A stretch of DNA of 7,995 nt. It comes from an uncultured Bacteroidales bacterium. Its GTDB lineage: Bacteria > Bacteroidota > Bacteroidia > Bacteroidales > Paludibacteraceae. The DNA is taken from positions 1 to 7,995 of the forward strand of contig CAMFEN010000039.1 of the NCBI GenBank assembly GCA_945949375.1, read 5' to 3'. This document shows positions 6,712-7,995 of the stretch, in pieces. The translations under genes were made by a program, and so were the position numbers. Below the pieces are notes generated by a model. It had not been told where the DNA came from, did no database searches, and saw nothing but the letters and a program-made list of their open reading frames with translations. Numbering within the stretch: position 1 is the first letter of the stretch; every line of letters starts with the position of its first letter.

Positions 6712-6795
6712 TTATGAATTATGAGAGCATGGATAAGTATGAGTCAAGAGAGCGTTGGCACTATGTCTCAGAGCATGCGCCCTCATAATTCATAA
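6712..6795. repeat. Long inverted repeat between exonuclease gene and DUF4954 gene
   Basis: Perfect 14-bp arms, TTATGAATTATGAG (6712-6725) and CTCATAATTCATAA (6782-6795), enclose a second inner pair GCATG (6727-6731) and CATGC (6774-6778). A transcript could form a stem of about 19 bp with a 42-nt loop. A direct repeat AGAGCATG sits at 6724-6731 and 6770-6777. The arms are built from the same GAATTAT heptamers seen upstream of the exonuclease gene. No T run follows on either strand, so this is not a standard terminator. It fills most of the 108-bp spacer and may be an mRNA-processing or stability hairpin, or simply a dispersed repeat. Confidence 0.8.
6744..6791 (-). repeat. 48-bp dispersed element, copy 1
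   Basis: Read on the minus strand this stretch starts GAATTATGAG, then GGCGCATGCTCTGAGACA, and ends CCAACGCTCTCTTGA. It aligns along its whole length with 7701-7748 on the plus strand, with perhaps three quarters of positions identical by eye; the best conserved parts are GAATTATGAG, CATGCTCTGA and CAACGC-CTCTT. The two copies point in opposite directions on either side of the exonuclease gene. Confidence 0.65.
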
Positions 6796-6802
6796 TTAGT
6801 TA

Positions 6803-7618
6803 TCATTTGGTTTTCAGATAGATACGGGTGAAGACTTGTCGGGTGTAGGCGGGGAAGTCGCCTGCCATGAGCCAGCCGTAGTAGCCCTTGTCGCGGCGAT
6901 AGACATCCGCCACGCGCTGGTTCTTGTACTTGCAAAAGAGGAATATCTCCTGCCCGTCTTGGTCGTAACCCACGCGCCCTGCGAAGTCGGCATAGCGGGC
7001 AGATCCCGTGGTATATTCGGCCAGTGCCTCAATGGTGTCCGGCAGGTCGTAGCGCTCCAATTGGGCTTTCAGCACCTCGTAGGTCGCCATGGTGTCGGCA
7101 TTGGCGGAGTGGGCATTCTCCAACTCCTTACCGCAGTAGAAGCGATAGGCAGAGGCAAGGTTGCGTTGCTCGTTCTTCACAAAAATCTGATAGGCATCCA
7201 CGCAGTGTTTCTGCTTCAAGTTCACCTTCACGCCCACGCGCAAGAACTCCTCGGCGAGCAGCGGGATATCGAAATGGTTGCTGTTGTAGCCTGCGAGGTC
7301 GCTGTCTTGCAGCATATCCGCTAGGTCTTGCGCTATCTCGCGAAAGGTGGGGCAATCTGCCACATCGGCATCCGTGATGCCGTGTATCTGCGTACTCTCC
7401 TCGGGAATATGCATCACCGTCTCCTCCACAAACGGCTTGCCAAACGCGTCCGTCTTGTGGCGAATCACGGTGGGCTTTACGCGCAAGGTCTTTCCCTCGG
7501 TGTTGCCGTTGGGAAAGACCTTGTAATAACTAATCTCTACAATGCGGTCCGTAGCGATATTCAGTCCCGTTGCCTCCAAGTCGAAGAACACCAACGGGCG
7601 GGTCAAGTGCAGTTTCAA
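6803..7618 (-). CDS. DEDDh 3'-5' exonuclease with ExoX-like C-terminal domain
   Basis: A 271-residue DnaQ-superfamily nuclease, expected to remove 3' nucleotides from DNA with two metal ions. All three exo motifs are present: FFDLEATG (11-18; Asp13, Glu15), AGYNSNHFDIPLL (109-121; Asp117) and HSANADT (170-176; His170, Asp175), which makes it DEDDh rather than DEDDy. The C-terminal part (about 208-271), with FCKYKNQRVADVYRRDKGYYGWLMAGDFPAYTR, matches the small domain found at the end of ExoX-like nucleases. The start is TTG: the sequence begins MKLHLTRPLVFFDLE as in relatives starting MKLNL, and no in-frame ATG or GTG lies between it and the upstream TAA. It follows dnaN, its common neighbour in Bacteroidales, which suggests a role linked to replication or repair, possibly as a proofreading-type exonuclease. 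This last point is inference. The stop is TGA. Confidence 0.9.
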   Translation of the reverse strand: MKLHLTRPLVFFDLEATGLNIATDRIVEISYYKVFPNGNTEGKTLRVKPTVIRHKTDAFGKPFVEETVMHIPEESTQIHGITDADVADCPTFREIAQDLADMLQDSDLAGYNSNHFDIPLLAEEFLRVGVKVNLKQKHCVDAYQIFVKNEQRNLASAYRFYCGKELENAHSANADTMATYEVLKAQLERYDLPDTIEALAEYTTGSARYADFAGRVGYDQDGQEIFLFCKYKNQRVADVYRRDKGYYGWLMAGDFPAYTRQVFTRIYLKTK

Positions 7619-7631
7619 AGCAGTATCTTTT

Positions 7632-7798
7632 GAATTATGAATTAAGAATTAAGAATTAAGAGGGCTCATACTTTTTTTTTAATTATGAATTATGAATTAC
7701 GAATTATGAGTGCTCATGCTCTGAAAACAGGCAGGCAACGCCCTCTTAATTCTTAATTATCAACGCCCTCTTAATTCATAATTCTTAATTCTTAATTA
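7632..7798. repeat. Composite heptamer and inverted-repeat region between dnaN and the exonuclease gene
   Basis: The 190-bp spacer (7619-7808) holds no gene and is mostly repeat. Four heptamers GAATTAT/GAATTAA run at 7632-7659 and four more (TAATTAT, GAATTAT, GAATTAC, GAATTAT) at 7680-7707. In the other orientation TTAATTC-type heptamers occupy 7746-7759 and 7771-7798. A perfect 19-bp inverted repeat joins 7647-7665 to 7740-7758, and CAACGCCCTCTTAATTC (17 bp) is directly repeated at 7736-7752 and 7761-7777 with a 25-bp period. A run of nine T residues sits at 7672-7680 on the plus strand, which is A-rich on the transcribed sense strand, so it is not a terminator tail for dnaN. Confidence 0.85.
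7701..7748 (+). repeat. 48-bp dispersed element, copy 2
   Basis: This is the plus-strand partner of the minus-strand element at 6744-6791: GAATTATGAG, then TGCTCATGCTCTGAAAACAG, then GCAGGCAACGCCCTCTTA. Conserved blocks fall in the same order at nearly the same spacing; the middle (about 7725-7735) is the most diverged part. It lies inside the larger repeat region upstream of the exonuclease gene. Confidence 0.65.
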
Positions 7799-7808
7799 AA
7801 CATAGACA

Positions 7809-7995
7809 TCAATCATTGAGCAGCATAGGCATGAGGAGCATGAGCAGTTCCTCGTTCTCCTCGTTCTCGGTGGGGAGGATGAGCCCTGCACGGGCGGAGT
7901 CTGCCAGTTGCAGTTTCACATCCTGCGAGCCTATCACGCCCAAGATGTCAATCAAGAAGGGAGCCTTGAAGCCTATGGACAGCGGCGTGCCCTCG
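7809..7995 (-). CDS. dnaN: DNA polymerase III subunit beta (sliding clamp), C-terminal end
   Basis: The clamp encircles DNA and tethers the replicative polymerase. Only the last 61 residues are in the window, beginning EGTPLSIGFKAPFLIDILG and ending ELLMLLMPMLLND before a TGA stop at 7809-7811. The pattern fits the third clamp domain: a central strand and helix (IGFKAPFLIDILGVIGSQDVKLQLADSARAGLI), an acidic spacer (TENEENEE) and the hydrophobic MPM segment next to the peptide-binding pocket, equivalent to the YVVMPMRL end of E. coli DnaN. The gene is too short in this window for other checks, but the C-terminal signature and the exonuclease neighbour agree with dnaN in Bacteroidales. Confidence 0.9.
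   Translation of the reverse strand, partial: EGTPLSIGFKAPFLIDILGVIGSQDVKLQLADSARAGLILPTENEENEELLMLLMPMLLND

Noticed and set aside
7632..7798. CRISPR array in the dnaN-exonuclease spacer
   Set aside because: The repeats are 7-bp near-tandem units and inverted copies, without regular unique spacers of about 30 bp and without cas genes nearby.
6712..7798. Insertion sequence carrying the exonuclease gene between inverted ends
   Set aside because: The gene is a normal dnaN-linked exonuclease, not a transposase, and the flanking similarity is imperfect and non-terminal, so a composite mobile element is not supported.

Overview
The window looks like a chromosomal housekeeping segment of a Bacteroidota bacterium, most likely order Bacteroidales. 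The evidence is the gene order DUF6089 barrel protein - uppS - bamA, a DUF4954 protein, a RadA closely resembling Bacteroides RadA as I recall it, and a promoter of the Bacteroidetes type (TTTG, 20 bp, TAnnTTTG) rather than a sigma70 type. Every supported gene is on the minus strand, so transcription runs from right to left. No transposase, phage gene, CRISPR array, tRNA or rRNA was seen.

In transcription order the right-hand block is: the 3' end of dnaN (sliding clamp), a DEDDh 3'-5' exonuclease with an ExoX-like C-terminal domain, a DUF4954 protein with left-handed beta-helix repeats, ribonuclease Z, and radA. The radA frame is full length but carries one in-frame amber codon just after the Walker A motif. 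A U-tailed hairpin downstream of radA probably ends this block. A strong promoter follows at once and drives the left-hand, cell-envelope block: a DUF6089-type outer-membrane beta-barrel protein, uppS (undecaprenyl diphosphate synthase) and the signal peptide plus first POTRA domains of bamA.

The genes are conventional. The unusual part is the DNA between and inside them. Nearly every junction within a block carries a short array of degenerate tandem repeats with a period of 7-9 bp, using a different unit at each junction and lying just upstream of the next start codon. The junctions on both sides of the exonuclease also share a diverged 48-bp element in opposite orientations. The end of the RNase Z gene is made of a 9-bp coding repeat. 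A GC-rich double palindrome lies in frame inside the DUF6089 gene. Two genes use TTG starts with no usable upstream ATG. I found no evidence of a new multi-gene system; the repeat-filled junctions and the radA amber codon are the things most worth following up.
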